Shown: piece by piece, positions 17,229-26,360 of the stretch | How positions within the stretch are numbered: the first letter of the stretch is position 1 | Layout of the letters: every line of letters begins with the position of its first letter | Assembly: GCF_042656585.1 (NCBI RefSeq) | Contig: NZ_JBHSPG010000023.1 | Strand: one strand, 5' to 3' | Source of the DNA: Thalassorhabdus alkalitolerans | Lineage (GTDB): Bacteria; Bacillota; Bacilli; Bacillales; Marinococcaceae | Length of the DNA: 64,000 nt | The notes under the pieces: model-generated | Databases searched by the model: none | What the model was told of the DNA's origin: nothing | What the model saw: only the letters and a program-made list of their open reading frames with translations | Position numbers and translations under genes: made by a program

Positions 17229-17900
17229 TTGTTACTGGTAGGATACGGGAAACTGGGAAGAGCGGTAGCTGTCTCAAAAAACAATGATCCTGTTAATGTT
17301 TATAATCGGACTGAAAGCAAAATAAAAGAAGAGCAAGAGGCTAATCTTATATACTGCGGACCGGAAAATTTTCACTTATTTTCCAGTGTGCTATTGTGTC
17401 TGCCTCCGCAAGCTTATGAGTCTTTCTTTACAAAATACGGCAGTTATTTTAAAGAGGGAACCATTATATACCATACAGCAACGGCAATGATGCAAAGTGA
17501 AGTCCAGCCTTTAGCTCAAGGATTGAAGGTAGTCCCATGCAAGTTCGCAGGCCATGCCCTACAATCAATAGAAGACCGAAGTGGCGGCGTATTTGTTATT
17601 CCAAGGGGTTACCGGGAGGAAAGAAAAGGGCTGGAGGACTGGCTTTCTTCTTCTTTTAAAGTAATAGAAGGAAAGGAAGAAGATGTCCTTGAAGCAAATA
17701 AGGCTTCGACTGAAGAAGCAATGAGAATGATCTATTCTCTGCAAAAAAGGCTGGAGAAATCCTCTCTTCCTGATGAAGCAGCAAAGCAGATTATTACTCA
17801 AATTCCTCGAGGGGTAATTAAATCGTATTTACAAGGTAATCATGGCCATTTCGCCAAGAAAGTCCTTGAGGAGCTAACGAGCGAAGGTGAGGAGAGATAG
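17229..17900 (+). CDS. NAD(P)-binding dehydrogenase-like protein
   Basis: A 223-residue protein whose N-terminus is a dinucleotide-binding turn (VGYGKLGRA, about 4-12), in the style of pyrroline-5-carboxylate reductase and F420-dependent NADP oxidoreductases. A helical C-terminal half follows. No substrate can be named. The TTG start at 17229 lies after GAAGAGGAGGG. It ends 2 bases before ytzG, so the two are probably cotranscribed. Confidence 0.65.
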   Translation: MLLVGYGKLGRAVAVSKNNDPVNVYNRTESKIKEEQEANLIYCGPENFHLFSSVLLCLPPQAYESFFTKYGSYFKEGTIIYHTATAMMQSEVQPLAQGLKVVPCKFAGHALQSIEDRSGGVFVIPRGYREERKGLEDWLSSSFKVIEGKEEDVLEANKASTEEAMRMIYSLQKRLEKSSLPDEAAKQIITQIPRGVIKSYLQGNHGHFAKKVLEELTSEGEER

Positions 17901-17902
17901 GA

Positions 17903-18634
17903 ATGCGATTAGATAAATTACTGGCTAACATTGGTTATGGAAGCCGAAAAGAAGTAAAAAAAATGCTGAAACAAGGAGGTGTCTTAATTGACGGAGTCCC
18001 TGCTAAAGGCGGCAATGAACATGTAGAGCCTGAAAAACAGGAGATCAGTGTATTTGGGGAGCCTATTGAATATCAGGAATATATTTATCTAATGATGAAT
18101 AAGCCCGCTGGTGTGATTTCAGCAACCGAGGATGAAGTCCAGGAAACAGTGATAGATCTCCTTGAATTTGAAGATGCTGTACGTGGAATGTTTCCTGTAG
18201 GGCGACTTGATAAAGACACAACAGGACTCCTTCTTCTTACAAATGATGGGAAATTTTCACACGCTCTGACTTCACCGAAAAAAGGATTAACCAAGACATA
18301 TGAAGCGCTTATCAACAAGCCGATAACAGAAGAGGATGTGCTTGAATTTCGCGACGGGGTTTATTTAGACGATGGCTATAAAACAAAGCCGGCCGTATTA
18401 AGCCAAAAAGAAAATGGTCAGCCTAATGAAATTACATTGGTCATAACAGAAGGCAAGTTTCATCAAGTGAAGCGTATGTTTGAATCAGTGGGAAAAAAGG
18501 TGCTGCAGCTTAAGCGTACGCACATCGGCTCCTTGCCATTGGATGAAGATCTTGAGCCAGGAGAGTACCGTGAAATGGCCAAGGACGATGTAGAAAAGCT
18601 TCTTGAAGAAGCGTACCAGAAACCCGTGGATTAA
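17903..18634 (+). CDS. ytzG: 16S rRNA pseudouridine synthase YtzG (RsuA family)
   Basis: An N-terminal S4 RNA-binding domain (1-50; RLDKLLANIGYGSRKEV) is joined to a pseudouridine synthase domain. The catalytic aspartate D103 sits in GRLDKDTTGLLLLT. RsuA-type enzymes modify U516 of 16S rRNA (E. coli numbering); specificity here is inferred from the family. Length 243 is normal. ATG 17923-type internal starts are unnecessary because GAGGAGA precedes 17903. Confidence 0.92.
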   Translation: MRLDKLLANIGYGSRKEVKKMLKQGGVLIDGVPAKGGNEHVEPEKQEISVFGEPIEYQEYIYLMMNKPAGVISATEDEVQETVIDLLEFEDAVRGMFPVGRLDKDTTGLLLLTNDGKFSHALTSPKKGLTKTYEALINKPITEEDVLEFRDGVYLDDGYKTKPAVLSQKENGQPNEITLVITEGKFHQVKRMFESVGKKVLQLKRTHIGSLPLDEDLEPGEYREMAKDDVEKLLEEAYQKPVD

Positions 18635-18777
18635 TTTTATTGTCCATTTTTGCGTTTCTTTCAGAACAGACCTGGATTTATCTCATGCTCAAAAAAAGAG
18701 AAAATAGGCTGGGGGAGAGCTGGTGATCCATAATCGTGTAGTTGTTTCAAAAGGTTGAATCTGTTAAAAGTGCAAGC

Positions 18778-18801
18778 AAAAAAAACCGGCCACACGGCCG
18801 G
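18778..18801 (-). terminator. ytzE terminator
   Basis: Minus strand: CCGGCC, a GTGT loop, GGCCGG and a run of eight Ts, 33 bases past the ytzE stop. Confidence 0.85.
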
Positions 18802-18833
18802 AATATATATAAGAATCGTAACAAGTATTGTAA

Positions 18834-19052
18834 TCAGGATACTTTTGTTTTCTTTTTGGTTGTGGTCCAGGTCCCTCGTGACGGGCTTTGGACAAGGTTG
18901 TTATACTCCAGAACATTCAAGTCGCGCTGTATGGTGCGCGGGGTGATACCGAACTCATCAACCAATTCCCTGGTTGTCACTGACCCCCTTCTCTTAATAT
19001 AGAGGTAAATGGACTTAATTCGGGTAAGCATACGGTCGGTTGAAGTTCTCAA
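18834..19052 (-). CDS. ytzE: Small DeoR-type HTH protein YtzE
   Basis: A 72-residue DNA-binding domain alone (SIYLYIKRRGSVTTRELVDE, ITPRTIQRDLNVLE) with no effector domain and a basic tail. B. subtilis YtzE has the same size and neighbourhood (ytzG, pepV). TTG start at 19052 with AAGGAG 7 bases upstream. The target is unknown. Confidence 0.85.
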   Translation of the reverse strand: MRTSTDRMLTRIKSIYLYIKRRGSVTTRELVDEFGITPRTIQRDLNVLEYNNLVQSPSRGTWTTTKKKTKVS

Positions 19053-19313
19053 AAAACCACTCCTTAACCTTTTTTATGGTTGGAACAACCTGTTACCTGG
19101 GCCTCTCTCTTTTTATTACTATATTGATAAGGAGCTCTAACATGCTTCTTCTTTTGTCCTGATGCATATGACTCATATTTTATGGGACAAAATAGAAAAG
19201 CGTATGCACAAGAGCCAATAGTCTTATCAATAGCCCTGGTTACTATTTTATTGTACAATAATTCCGAACATTTGGCAAAAAAATCAACTTATAATTCAGG
19301 AAGGATGAAAAAA

Positions 19314-20729
19314 ATGACTATAAATTGGATGGACGAAGTCCTGCAAAGAAAAGAAAAAATTTTAAGTGAAACAAGTGAGTTTCTTTCTATTCCAAGCATA
19401 TTGGACGAAACGACGGCAGCACCGAACGCTCCTTTTGGAAAAAAAGTTGCAGAAGCACTGGAATACATATTAGAAAAAGGGACGAAAGATGGGTTTTCCA
19501 CTAAAAATGTAGAAGGGTATGCGGGCCATATACATTATGGTTCATACAAAGAAACTGTAGGAGTGCTATGCCATGTTGATGTAGTGCCACCAGGGGACGG
19601 ATGGACTAATGATCCATTTAGCCCGGTAATTAAAGACGGCAAACTCATTGCACGCGGGGCGATTGATGACAAGGGACCGACAATGGCTGCCTATTTTGCT
19701 CTGCAGTTGATTAAGGATCTTGAACTGCCACTATCAAAAAACATAAGGTTAATCATCGGGGCGGACGAGGAAAGCGAGTGGAGATGTGTCAAACGCTACT
19801 TTGAAGAGGAACCAGTACCTGATACAGGTTTTGCTCCTGATGCTGAGTTCCCTGTTATATTCGCAGAAAAGGGCATTTGTGATTTTTTCTTTAAGGGGGC
19901 AGGAAGCAAATCAAAAGATGGGAAAGCTGACTTCCATTTAGATAAATTTAATGCTGGTCACCGCTTGAACATGGTGCCTGAGAAGGCGGAGGCTCATATT
20001 ACGGCTGAGAGCGAACAGAAAGCATCAGATATGGCTGAACGTTTTGAATCCTTCCTGAAAAAAGAAGAGGTCACAGGCAGGAAGGAAAGAAGTGGAGATA
20101 CACTGGTGTTAACACTCGAAGGTAAAGCCGCACATGGCTCTCTTCCTCAGCAAGGAATCAATGCTGGCGTATTAATGGCCCAATTTCTAAATAAGGTACC
20201 AATGGATAAACGTGGAGGGTCGTTTGTCGAACTCATTAGTACCCATTTTTCCGATTTTGTAGGAGAAAAAGCCGGTATCGAAATAGAAGATGAGGTAAGC
20301 GGCCATTTGACAATCAACCCAGGACTGGTCCGGTACAATGAAGAGACAGATGAGCTTGGTGTAAATATTCGCTACCCCGTAAAAGCGTCTTACGAGACAA
20401 TTAAAGCTCAATTGGAGCACATCGCCCAGAAGTTTGAGATGAAAATAGATGTGGCGGCTCACAAAGGCCCTCATTTTGTTGATCCTGAAGACCCGTTAGT
20501 TCAAACTCTCCAAAAAGTATATGAAAAGTACACAGAGGACAAGTCGTCTCCTATTGCGATAGGAGGGGGAACTTATGCAAGAGCTATGACCTCTGGCGTT
20601 GCTTTTGGCCCTCTTTTCCCAGGGAGAGAAGAAGTGGCACACCAAAGGGATGAACATATTTTTGTAGAAGATTTATTGAAGTGCACAGCTATCTATGCGG
20701 AAGCGTTGTACGAGCTATCAAAAAAATAA
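19314..20729 (+). CDS. pepV: M20 dipeptidase PepV (YtjP)
   Basis: A zinc dipeptidase of 471 residues. H87, D89 (CHVDVVPPGDGW), D119 (GAIDDKGP) and the DEE run at 151-153 match the metal and catalytic residues of the Lactobacillus PepV enzyme. ATG 19314 is set by AGGAAGG 9 bases upstream. The frame is open further back to 19182, but that part has no family similarity. Closed by a strong terminator. Confidence 0.92.
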   Translation: MTINWMDEVLQRKEKILSETSEFLSIPSILDETTAAPNAPFGKKVAEALEYILEKGTKDGFSTKNVEGYAGHIHYGSYKETVGVLCHVDVVPPGDGWTNDPFSPVIKDGKLIARGAIDDKGPTMAAYFALQLIKDLELPLSKNIRLIIGADEESEWRCVKRYFEEEPVPDTGFAPDAEFPVIFAEKGICDFFFKGAGSKSKDGKADFHLDKFNAGHRLNMVPEKAEAHITAESEQKASDMAERFESFLKKEEVTGRKERSGDTLVLTLEGKAAHGSLPQQGINAGVLMAQFLNKVPMDKRGGSFVELISTHFSDFVGEKAGIEIEDEVSGHLTINPGLVRYNEETDELGVNIRYPVKASYETIKAQLEHIAQKFEMKIDVAAHKGPHFVDPEDPLVQTLQKVYEKYTEDKSSPIAIGGGTYARAMTSGVAFGPLFPGREEVAHQRDEHIFVEDLLKCTAIYAEALYELSKK

Positions 20730-20732
20730 AAG

Positions 20733-20757
20733 AAGCGCCCGAGAACCGGGCGCTTCC
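20733..20757. terminator. Bidirectional terminator between pepV and the cysteine synthase gene
   Basis: A perfect 10-bp stem GAAGCGCCCG/CGGGCGCTTC with a 5-base loop. Flanked by A-rich sequence on the left and CTTTATT on the right, it can serve both convergent genes. Confidence 0.88.
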
Positions 20758-20772
20758 TTTATTAGAACCAGG

Positions 20773-21705
20773 CTAGAACTCAAACAGGTCTGTTGATAAG
20801 TAACGTTCTCCTGTATCACAGGTGATAGCAACGACTGTTTCCTCTGGGGTTAGACGTTTAGCTACTTCTAATGCTGCAAAGCACGCTGCACCCGAGGACG
20901 GCCCAACAAGTATTCCCTCTTTTGCGGCAAGTTCCCGTGTGGTTTGGTAGGCATCTTCATCGGTTATTTTGAAAATTTCATCGTAAACCTCTTGGTTCAG
21001 GACTGGAGGGATAAAGCCTGGGCTGGTGCCTACAAGTTTATGTGGCCCTGGTTTACCTCCTGATAGAACAGGAGACCCAAAAGGTTCCACTACATGAGCA
21101 GTCATACGGGGAAAAAATTTCTTTAATTCCTCGGCTGTTCCCGTAATTGTGCCTCCTGTTCCCGAAGCTGCTACAAAAGCACTTAAAGGCTTTTGTATAT
21201 CTTCTTCTACTGCTTCTTTGATTTCCACAGCCGTTGTTTTTCGATGAGCATTTGGGTTGGCTTCATTCTCAAACTGCATAGGTAAATAGCTGTTGGGTAT
21301 TTCTTGTGCCAGCTTGTGAGCTTTGTCAATGGCTCCGGGCATTTTTAAATCTCCTGGGGTTAACACGACTTCTGCCCCGTATGCCTTCAGAAGGTTTATT
21401 CTTTCCAAGGACATCGTATCAGGCATGACAAGAATGGAACGATAGCCTCTTGCAGATGCATTCATTGCTAAGCCAATTCCTGTATTTCCTGAAGTTGGTT
21501 CAATAATTGTTGTATGCTGATTTATAAGTCCGGCTTTTTCTCCTTCAACAATCATATTTTTAGCTGCTCTGTCTTTCACACTGCCACTTGGGTTTTGAAA
21601 CTCCAGTTTAAGGTATACAGAGGCGCCGGTATTGCCGGGTAATCTATTCAGTTTTAGAAGAGGAGTATGTCCTACGAGGTCCGACATGTTGTTGACCACT
21701 CTCAT
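20773..21705 (-). CDS. ytkP: Cysteine synthase (O-acetylserine sulfhydrylase), YtkP-like
   Basis: A PLP enzyme of 310 residues forming cysteine from O-acetylserine and sulfide. The PLP lysine K44 lies in NPSGSVKDRAAKN, and TSGNTG (71-76) is the substrate loop. The position next to pepV matches B. subtilis ytkP rather than cysK itself, so the paralogue assignment follows synteny. The start at 21705 has GAAGGAAGTG. A longer open frame to 21753 adds a hydrophobic stretch with no support. Confidence 0.88.
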   Translation of the reverse strand: MRVVNNMSDLVGHTPLLKLNRLPGNTGASVYLKLEFQNPSGSVKDRAAKNMIVEGEKAGLINQHTTIIEPTSGNTGIGLAMNASARGYRSILVMPDTMSLERINLLKAYGAEVVLTPGDLKMPGAIDKAHKLAQEIPNSYLPMQFENEANPNAHRKTTAVEIKEAVEEDIQKPLSAFVAASGTGGTITGTAEELKKFFPRMTAHVVEPFGSPVLSGGKPGPHKLVGTSPGFIPPVLNQEVYDEIFKITDEDAYQTTRELAAKEGILVGPSSGAACFAALEVAKRLTPEETVVAITCDTGERYLSTDLFEF

Positions 21706-21840
21706 TATTTCACTTCCTTCTTTGATGCAGCATCTTATAACGATGAAGAACACTGTTAGTTTGTATATTCTTCAATATTTTATCATAATTGAAATTACAA
21801 ATTCTATCCCCTGATCTGGCGTAAGAAAAGAGTAAGCAAA

Positions 21841-22509
21841 ATGAAAGGCGTGTTGTTAGTGTATAAAGGAGTTATGTTTGATATGGATAATACCTTATTA
21901 TCCTCTACGATAGATTTTAAAAGAATGCGAAAGGATTGTTTCCAAGTTGTAACCAAATATTATGAGGAAGGCTCTACGCTTTTTTCACCAGACACTGCCG
22001 CTCCTGCTGAAATGATAGAATGGGGAAAAAAGCAAGGAAACAAAACAGGTAACCATGCAATGGTTGAGGAAATGCTGGCCTGTGTTGAGGAATGTGAGAA
22101 AGAAGGCATGAAAGAAGCGGCCTTAGAGCCTGGGGCAAAAGAGGTTCTTTCTTACCTTTTAACCAAAAAATATCATGTGGTGGTTGTTACTAACAATGCC
22201 ACAGCCTCAGCCGAGTATGCTTTAAAAAGGACAGGAGTGGACCACCTTTTTAAGGACATCATAGGCAGAGATAAAATGAAAGCTTTAAAGCCATCCTCTG
22301 ACTCAGTCATGTCTGTTTTAAAAAAGAATCCTGCTATTCCTGCAAAAGGGTGGCTTATGGTGGGGGATTCCTGGATTGACGGGAAAGCAGCAAACGGAGC
22401 AGATGTCCCCTTTATATTGTATAAAGGACAAAGGGAAGAGATAAGAGAAAAAGGGGTAAAGCTCTTATCACATATCCAGCACTTAAATGAATTGTACAAA
22501 ATATGTTAA
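21841..22509 (+). CDS. HAD family hydrolase
   Basis: A haloacid dehalogenase-type phosphatase of 222 residues: nucleophile motif DMDNT (D14, D16), a VVVTNNAT motif II, K of motif III and GDSWIDG motif IV. Substrate unknown. The start is uncertain; ATG 21841 has only a weak site upstream and a GTG a few codons later is possible. The stop lies 26 bases before thpR, so both probably belong to one operon with cidA-lrgB. Confidence 0.8.
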   Translation: MKGVLLVYKGVMFDMDNTLLSSTIDFKRMRKDCFQVVTKYYEEGSTLFSPDTAAPAEMIEWGKKQGNKTGNHAMVEEMLACVEECEKEGMKEAALEPGAKEVLSYLLTKKYHVVVVTNNATASAEYALKRTGVDHLFKDIIGRDKMKALKPSSDSVMSVLKKNPAIPAKGWLMVGDSWIDGKAANGADVPFILYKGQREEIREKGVKLLSHIQHLNELYKIC

Positions 22510-22535
22510 GTCAAAATGTAAAGGAGGAATGCCCC

Positions 22536-23117
22536 TTGGCACAGCATCCACATTATTTTATCGGCCTGACTGTCTCTGAGGACGCAAGGAAAGAGCTTCA
22601 TACGATGGAGCAGCGACACTCTCAAACCTTATTATTTAAAAAGTGGGTACATCCTCAGGATTACCATATTACATTGGCTTTTTTAGGAGGAAGCTCCGAT
22701 TCACAAATTGAGAAGGTGAAACAAGAGGTGAGAGAATATGTTAAGGATATCCCCCCTTTCTCCCTGGCTTTAAAAGGAGTTGGAACATTTGGCAAAAAAG
22801 ATGAGCCTAGAATATTCTGGGCGGGTGTAACAGAGCCAAAAGAACTTCACACCCTGCAGCGGCAGGTTGTTCACGCCTGTGAGACACTTGATTTTACTTT
22901 TGACAACAAGCCCTTTCGTCCTCACATCACACTTTCCAGAAAGTGGAAAGGGGAAGGGTCTTATCAAAAACATGTGGAAGAATCTCAAATTGAAAAAGAT
23001 TTAACTTCTAGCTCATGGAAGGTGACAAACTGTGTTCTTTTTCGGACTCACTTAGACCGGACACCGAAATACGAGATCATAGCCACCTTTCCTTTTGGGA
23101 ACGTGGAGGAGGAATAA
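22536..23117 (+). CDS. thpR: RNA 2',3'-cyclic phosphodiesterase ThpR (YtlP)
   Basis: A 2H phosphoesterase of 193 residues. The two HxT motifs are HIT at 44-46 (HITLAFLG) and at 130-132 (HITLSRKW). It opens cyclic 2',3'-phosphates on RNA ends in vitro. Start TTG 22536 follows AAAGGAGGA at 7 bases. Its stop TAATG overlaps the next ATG by one base. Confidence 0.88.
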   Translation: MAQHPHYFIGLTVSEDARKELHTMEQRHSQTLLFKKWVHPQDYHITLAFLGGSSDSQIEKVKQEVREYVKDIPPFSLALKGVGTFGKKDEPRIFWAGVTEPKELHTLQRQVVHACETLDFTFDNKPFRPHITLSRKWKGEGSYQKHVEESQIEKDLTSSSWKVTNCVLFRTHLDRTPKYEIIATFPFGNVEEE

Positions 23118-23497
23118 TGGACGTTATCAGAACGATTTTGCATATTGCTATTTTATATGGTTTTTATGTATTAGGAAGCTGGATTCAGGAATTGTTTAAT
23201 TTAGTGATACCAGGAAGTATTATAGGAATGCTTCTCCTGCTGTTTCTTTTTTTTACAAAAGTATTGACTCCTAAAATGGTGGAGAGAGGAGCAGTCTCTC
23301 TCCTTTCTCATATGCCAATATTGTTTTTGCCCATTACGATTGGCATTATCGAATTTCTGGATGTTCTTTCTGGAGGTGGAGTGCTGCTGATCTTTGTAGC
23401 GCTTATTAGTACAGTGATTGTAATGGTCGTTTCATCATTGGTCAGTCAAATACTAGCTAAAAGGAGGGAGAGACAGCTTGAACGAATGGTGGATTAG
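23117..23497 (+). CDS. CidA/LrgA family holin-like protein
   Basis: A membrane protein of 126 residues with four hydrophobic segments and the PGSIIGMLLLLFLFF helix typical of CidA/LrgA. These are described as holin-like, or as part of a small-molecule (pyruvate) transporter together with an LrgB/CidB partner, encoded next. The start overlaps the thpR stop and has GGAGGAGG. Which paralogue it represents cannot be decided. Confidence 0.85.
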   Translation: MDVIRTILHIAILYGFYVLGSWIQELFNLVIPGSIIGMLLLLFLFFTKVLTPKMVERGAVSLLSHMPILFLPITIGIIEFLDVLSGGGVLLIFVALISTVIVMVVSSLVSQILAKRRERQLERMVD

Positions 23498-24167
23498 TCT
23501 GATTGCTGTGGCTGCTACCCTGGTTACATACCGGCTGGGGATATCTTTGTACCGGATGCTTCCAAGCCCGTTTATGCTGCCGCTGTTAAGCTCTACATTT
23601 CTGATTGTAATTTTTCTTTTAATTACCGATATATCCTATGATACATACATGATTGGCGGGCAATGGATTGAAAGCTTGTTAGGTCCTGCTATTGTGGCAC
23701 TCGCCTACCCCCTTTATAAGCAGGCGGAAATGTTAAAAAAATATTTTTGGCCAATAATCGGTGGAGTTTTGCTGGGAGCCTTTGTGGGAATTTTGTCAGG
23801 GATTTATTTAGCAAGGTTATTTGGTATTGAAGAATTTCTTTTGTTTTCGTTAGTACCCAAGTCTGTAACTACTCCGGTGGCAATGGAAGTTGCAGCTTCA
23901 ATAGGCGGCGCCCCACCCCTGGCAGCTGTGTTTGTCGTGGTAGCAGGGATAGGCGGTGTTGTCCTCTCAGGTTATTTATTCAAACTATGTAAAATTGATC
24001 ATTTTCTTGGAAAAGGAATAGGCCTTGGTGCTGCATCTCATGCCATTGGCACTGCGAAAGCTTTGGAAAATAACGAAAAAGAGGGCGCCGCAAGTTCCAT
24101 TGCTATGACGTTAAGCGCAGTTGTTGTTTCCATCTTAGCCCCGCTTATCATAAGTTTTCTATATTGA
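23478..24167 (+). CDS. LrgB/CidB family membrane protein
   Basis: A polytopic membrane protein of 229 residues with family segments LLGPAIVALAYPLYKQ, PKSVTTPVAMEV and GIGLGAASHAIGTAKA. It is the partner of the CidA/LrgA protein upstream, with a 20-base overlap. TTG start at 23478 after AGGAGGGAGAG. Acts in the cytoplasmic membrane; reported roles are control of autolysis and pyruvate uptake. Confidence 0.88.
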   Translation: MNEWWISLIAVAATLVTYRLGISLYRMLPSPFMLPLLSSTFLIVIFLLITDISYDTYMIGGQWIESLLGPAIVALAYPLYKQAEMLKKYFWPIIGGVLLGAFVGILSGIYLARLFGIEEFLLFSLVPKSVTTPVAMEVAASIGGAPPLAAVFVVVAGIGGVVLSGYLFKLCKIDHFLGKGIGLGAASHAIGTAKALENNEKEGAASSIAMTLSAVVVSILAPLIISFLY

Positions 24168-24288
24168 TTGGCGGCTGCCAGAGAAGAAATAACAAGGTTC
24201 TTAGTATCTGGCTGATCAAAAGTTAAAGGACAGTATGGTATAATGAGGAAAATCTGAATTGAAACAAACTTCGTTGGAGGTTGCGTGA

Positions 24289-25266
24289 GTGGCTCACTTG
24301 ATTAAGCTAGACGATTACATTTCCAGGTACCAATTAGATTTACAAAGATATCCGAGCCAGTTTACCCGTTTAAAAAAAGAGCGGTGGGAGCTTTTAAAAG
24401 GCTCCTGGATCCAGGTAAATACAACAAGGCTTGAGAGCAAAAAAGAAGATGTTTACGATGACTGGTTTGAAGACGTCAATAAAGGGTTTGTAGCAAAGAC
24501 TTTTGAAAAAGTAAAAAAGCTTCGAAAGCCTGCTAAAGAAGATGGTGCGGGAGAAGACTCTTCATTCTCCTACTTAAAGGGGAAAACAAAAGAAGATATC
24601 AGGGAAATATTTTATTATGAGTTATTTCAATCTCAGTTAAAGTGGGCCAGCTCATCTTTATTAGAAGAGTCAAGAGTACATCCTCGCTATAGGTATGATT
24701 ATCGTCTTCGGGATTTTTTACGAGATTTTCCTGATAATTACTTTTTCATGTATTATCCAGTTTTCGTAGTAAAGGGTGCGCCAGTAGAAATGGAAATTAT
24801 TATTTTGTCACCCACTGAAGTATGGTGTTTATCTGTTCTTGAAGGCAAAGATCATAGTGTGTTTGAAGCATCATCTGACCGCTTCTGGAATGAGTACATT
24901 GATAAGGAAAGAAAAAAAAGGCTTAGCCCTTTACTCTCTCTAAATCGAATGTCAGCAATTATAAAGGCAGTTATGAAAGAAGAAGGGTTTTTTATGCCTG
25001 TCAGGCAAGGAGTACTTGCGCCTTCATCCATGATTGATAATAAAATCGCGGGAACCAAGGTAGAAATGATTGATAAACGGACTTATCCCGAATGGCTTAC
25101 TAAAATGAAGCGACATCCTTCTCCTGTCAAAGGACTGCAGCTTAAGACAGCAGCTGCCTTATTAAAGCATACTCATACTGTAGCCTGCGAGAGAGAAAGT
25201 ACGGAGGATAAGGAAAATCCTGATGATCACCTTTCCTTTTCTGAAGGATATGGAAATAACAAATAA
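24289..25266 (+). CDS. ytlQ: Conserved protein, YtlQ-like, function unknown
   Basis: A 325-residue soluble, charged protein with no catalytic motif I can name. A middle portion (about 105-185) rich in aromatic and basic residues ends in a beta-rich core (FMYYPVFVVKGAPVEMEIII) that hints at a nuclease-like or NERD-like fold; this is speculative. The name follows position after ytlP/thpR, as in B. subtilis. GTG 24289 follows TGGAGG at 8 bases. The C-terminus is acidic and disordered. Confidence 0.6.
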   Translation: MAHLIKLDDYISRYQLDLQRYPSQFTRLKKERWELLKGSWIQVNTTRLESKKEDVYDDWFEDVNKGFVAKTFEKVKKLRKPAKEDGAGEDSSFSYLKGKTKEDIREIFYYELFQSQLKWASSSLLEESRVHPRYRYDYRLRDFLRDFPDNYFFMYYPVFVVKGAPVEMEIIILSPTEVWCLSVLEGKDHSVFEASSDRFWNEYIDKERKKRLSPLLSLNRMSAIIKAVMKEEGFFMPVRQGVLAPSSMIDNKIAGTKVEMIDKRTYPEWLTKMKRHPSPVKGLQLKTAAALLKHTHTVACERESTEDKENPDDHLSFSEGYGNNK

Positions 25267-25270
25267 AAAA

Positions 25271-25305
25271 GAAAGTCGGTCTCCCTGAAAAGAGAGATGA
25301 CTTTC
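25271..25305. terminator. Bidirectional terminator between ytlQ and purU
   Basis: GAAAGTC (25271-25277) pairs with GACTTTC (25299-25305), extended by GTCTC/GAGA, with A-rich and T-rich flanks on either side. Convergent genes end on both sides. Confidence 0.75.
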
Positions 25306-25309
25306 TTCA

Positions 25310-26182
25310 TTAGCTAAATACAATTGTTTTATTACCATGAACGAGGACTTTGTCATCGTTGTGCCACTCTACAGCTCTGGCAAGCGCAATTTTTTCAACA
25401 TTACGGCCTCCAATTTTCAAGTCGGCAATAGAGTATCGGTGGTTTACCCGAAGAACTTCCTGTTCAATGATAGGTCCTTCATCTAAGTCATCAGTCACAT
25501 AATGGGCCGTAGCCCCGATAAGTTTGACCCCTCGATTGAAGGCTTTTTTGTATGGATTAGCTCCAATAAAAGCCGGTAAAAACGAGTGGTGGATGTTAAT
25601 AATTTTATGGGTGAAGTGGGATACAAACTGTGGTGAAAGAATCTGCATGTACCTGGCGAGGACAATGAAGTCAATGTCCAGATTTTTTAATAATTCTATT
25701 GCATCCTCTTCAGCATCGTGCTTATTTCCTTTGTTAACGGGAATATGATAAAAAGGGACGCCATACGATTCTACAGTAGCTTGTAAGTCTGGGTGGTTGC
25801 TGATAATTGCAGGGATATCCACTTGCAGTTCCCCAGAACGCCATTTCCAAAGCAATTCCAACAGGCAGTGATCTTCTTTGGAGACAAAGATTGCCATCCT
25901 TTTTATCTTTCTTTCACTTTCAATTCGCCAGCTCATATCGAAACGATCTCCAACCTCACTAAAACGCTCTTGAATCAAAGGGAAGTTGTGATCAAAGTCT
26001 TCCAGGTCAAATTCAATCCTCATGAAAAACATACCGCCTTCTGGATCGGTACTATATTGATCAGATTGAACAATGTTAGCATTGTAGTTATATAAGAAAT
26101 TTGAAACTGCTGAGACAATGCCTGGCTGGTCAGCGCATGATATTAATACTCTCGCACGGTCTTGTTTCTTACTTTGTAGCAT
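25310..26182 (-). CDS. purU: Formyltetrahydrofolate deformylase
   Basis: Releases formate from 10-formyltetrahydrofolate, balancing one-carbon and purine pools. An N-terminal ACT domain (about 10-90; ISCADQPGIVSAVSNFL) is followed by a formyltransferase fold with INIHHSFLPAF and a DDLDEGPIIEQ segment, the family catalytic region. 290 residues; an ATG start with GGAG upstream. Monocistronic. Confidence 0.95.
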   Translation of the reverse strand: MLQSKKQDRARVLISCADQPGIVSAVSNFLYNYNANIVQSDQYSTDPEGGMFFMRIEFDLEDFDHNFPLIQERFSEVGDRFDMSWRIESERKIKRMAIFVSKEDHCLLELLWKWRSGELQVDIPAIISNHPDLQATVESYGVPFYHIPVNKGNKHDAEEDAIELLKNLDIDFIVLARYMQILSPQFVSHFTHKIINIHHSFLPAFIGANPYKKAFNRGVKLIGATAHYVTDDLDEGPIIEQEVLRVNHRYSIADLKIGGRNVEKIALARAVEWHNDDKVLVHGNKTIVFS

Positions 26183-26360
26183 TTCTCTATCCTCCGTTAT
26201 TCTCTTGTATCAGTTACGGGTTATACTATACCACTCCTTATGTTGAAAAAAAAGCGCCCGTTCCTATAAAGCACAGTTTCTAGAGAGGACTGATGCTTTA
26301 TGTTCACCACAGACATAGGCAGCCGGAAATAATCCAATGATTTCAACAAGGGGGAAGCCA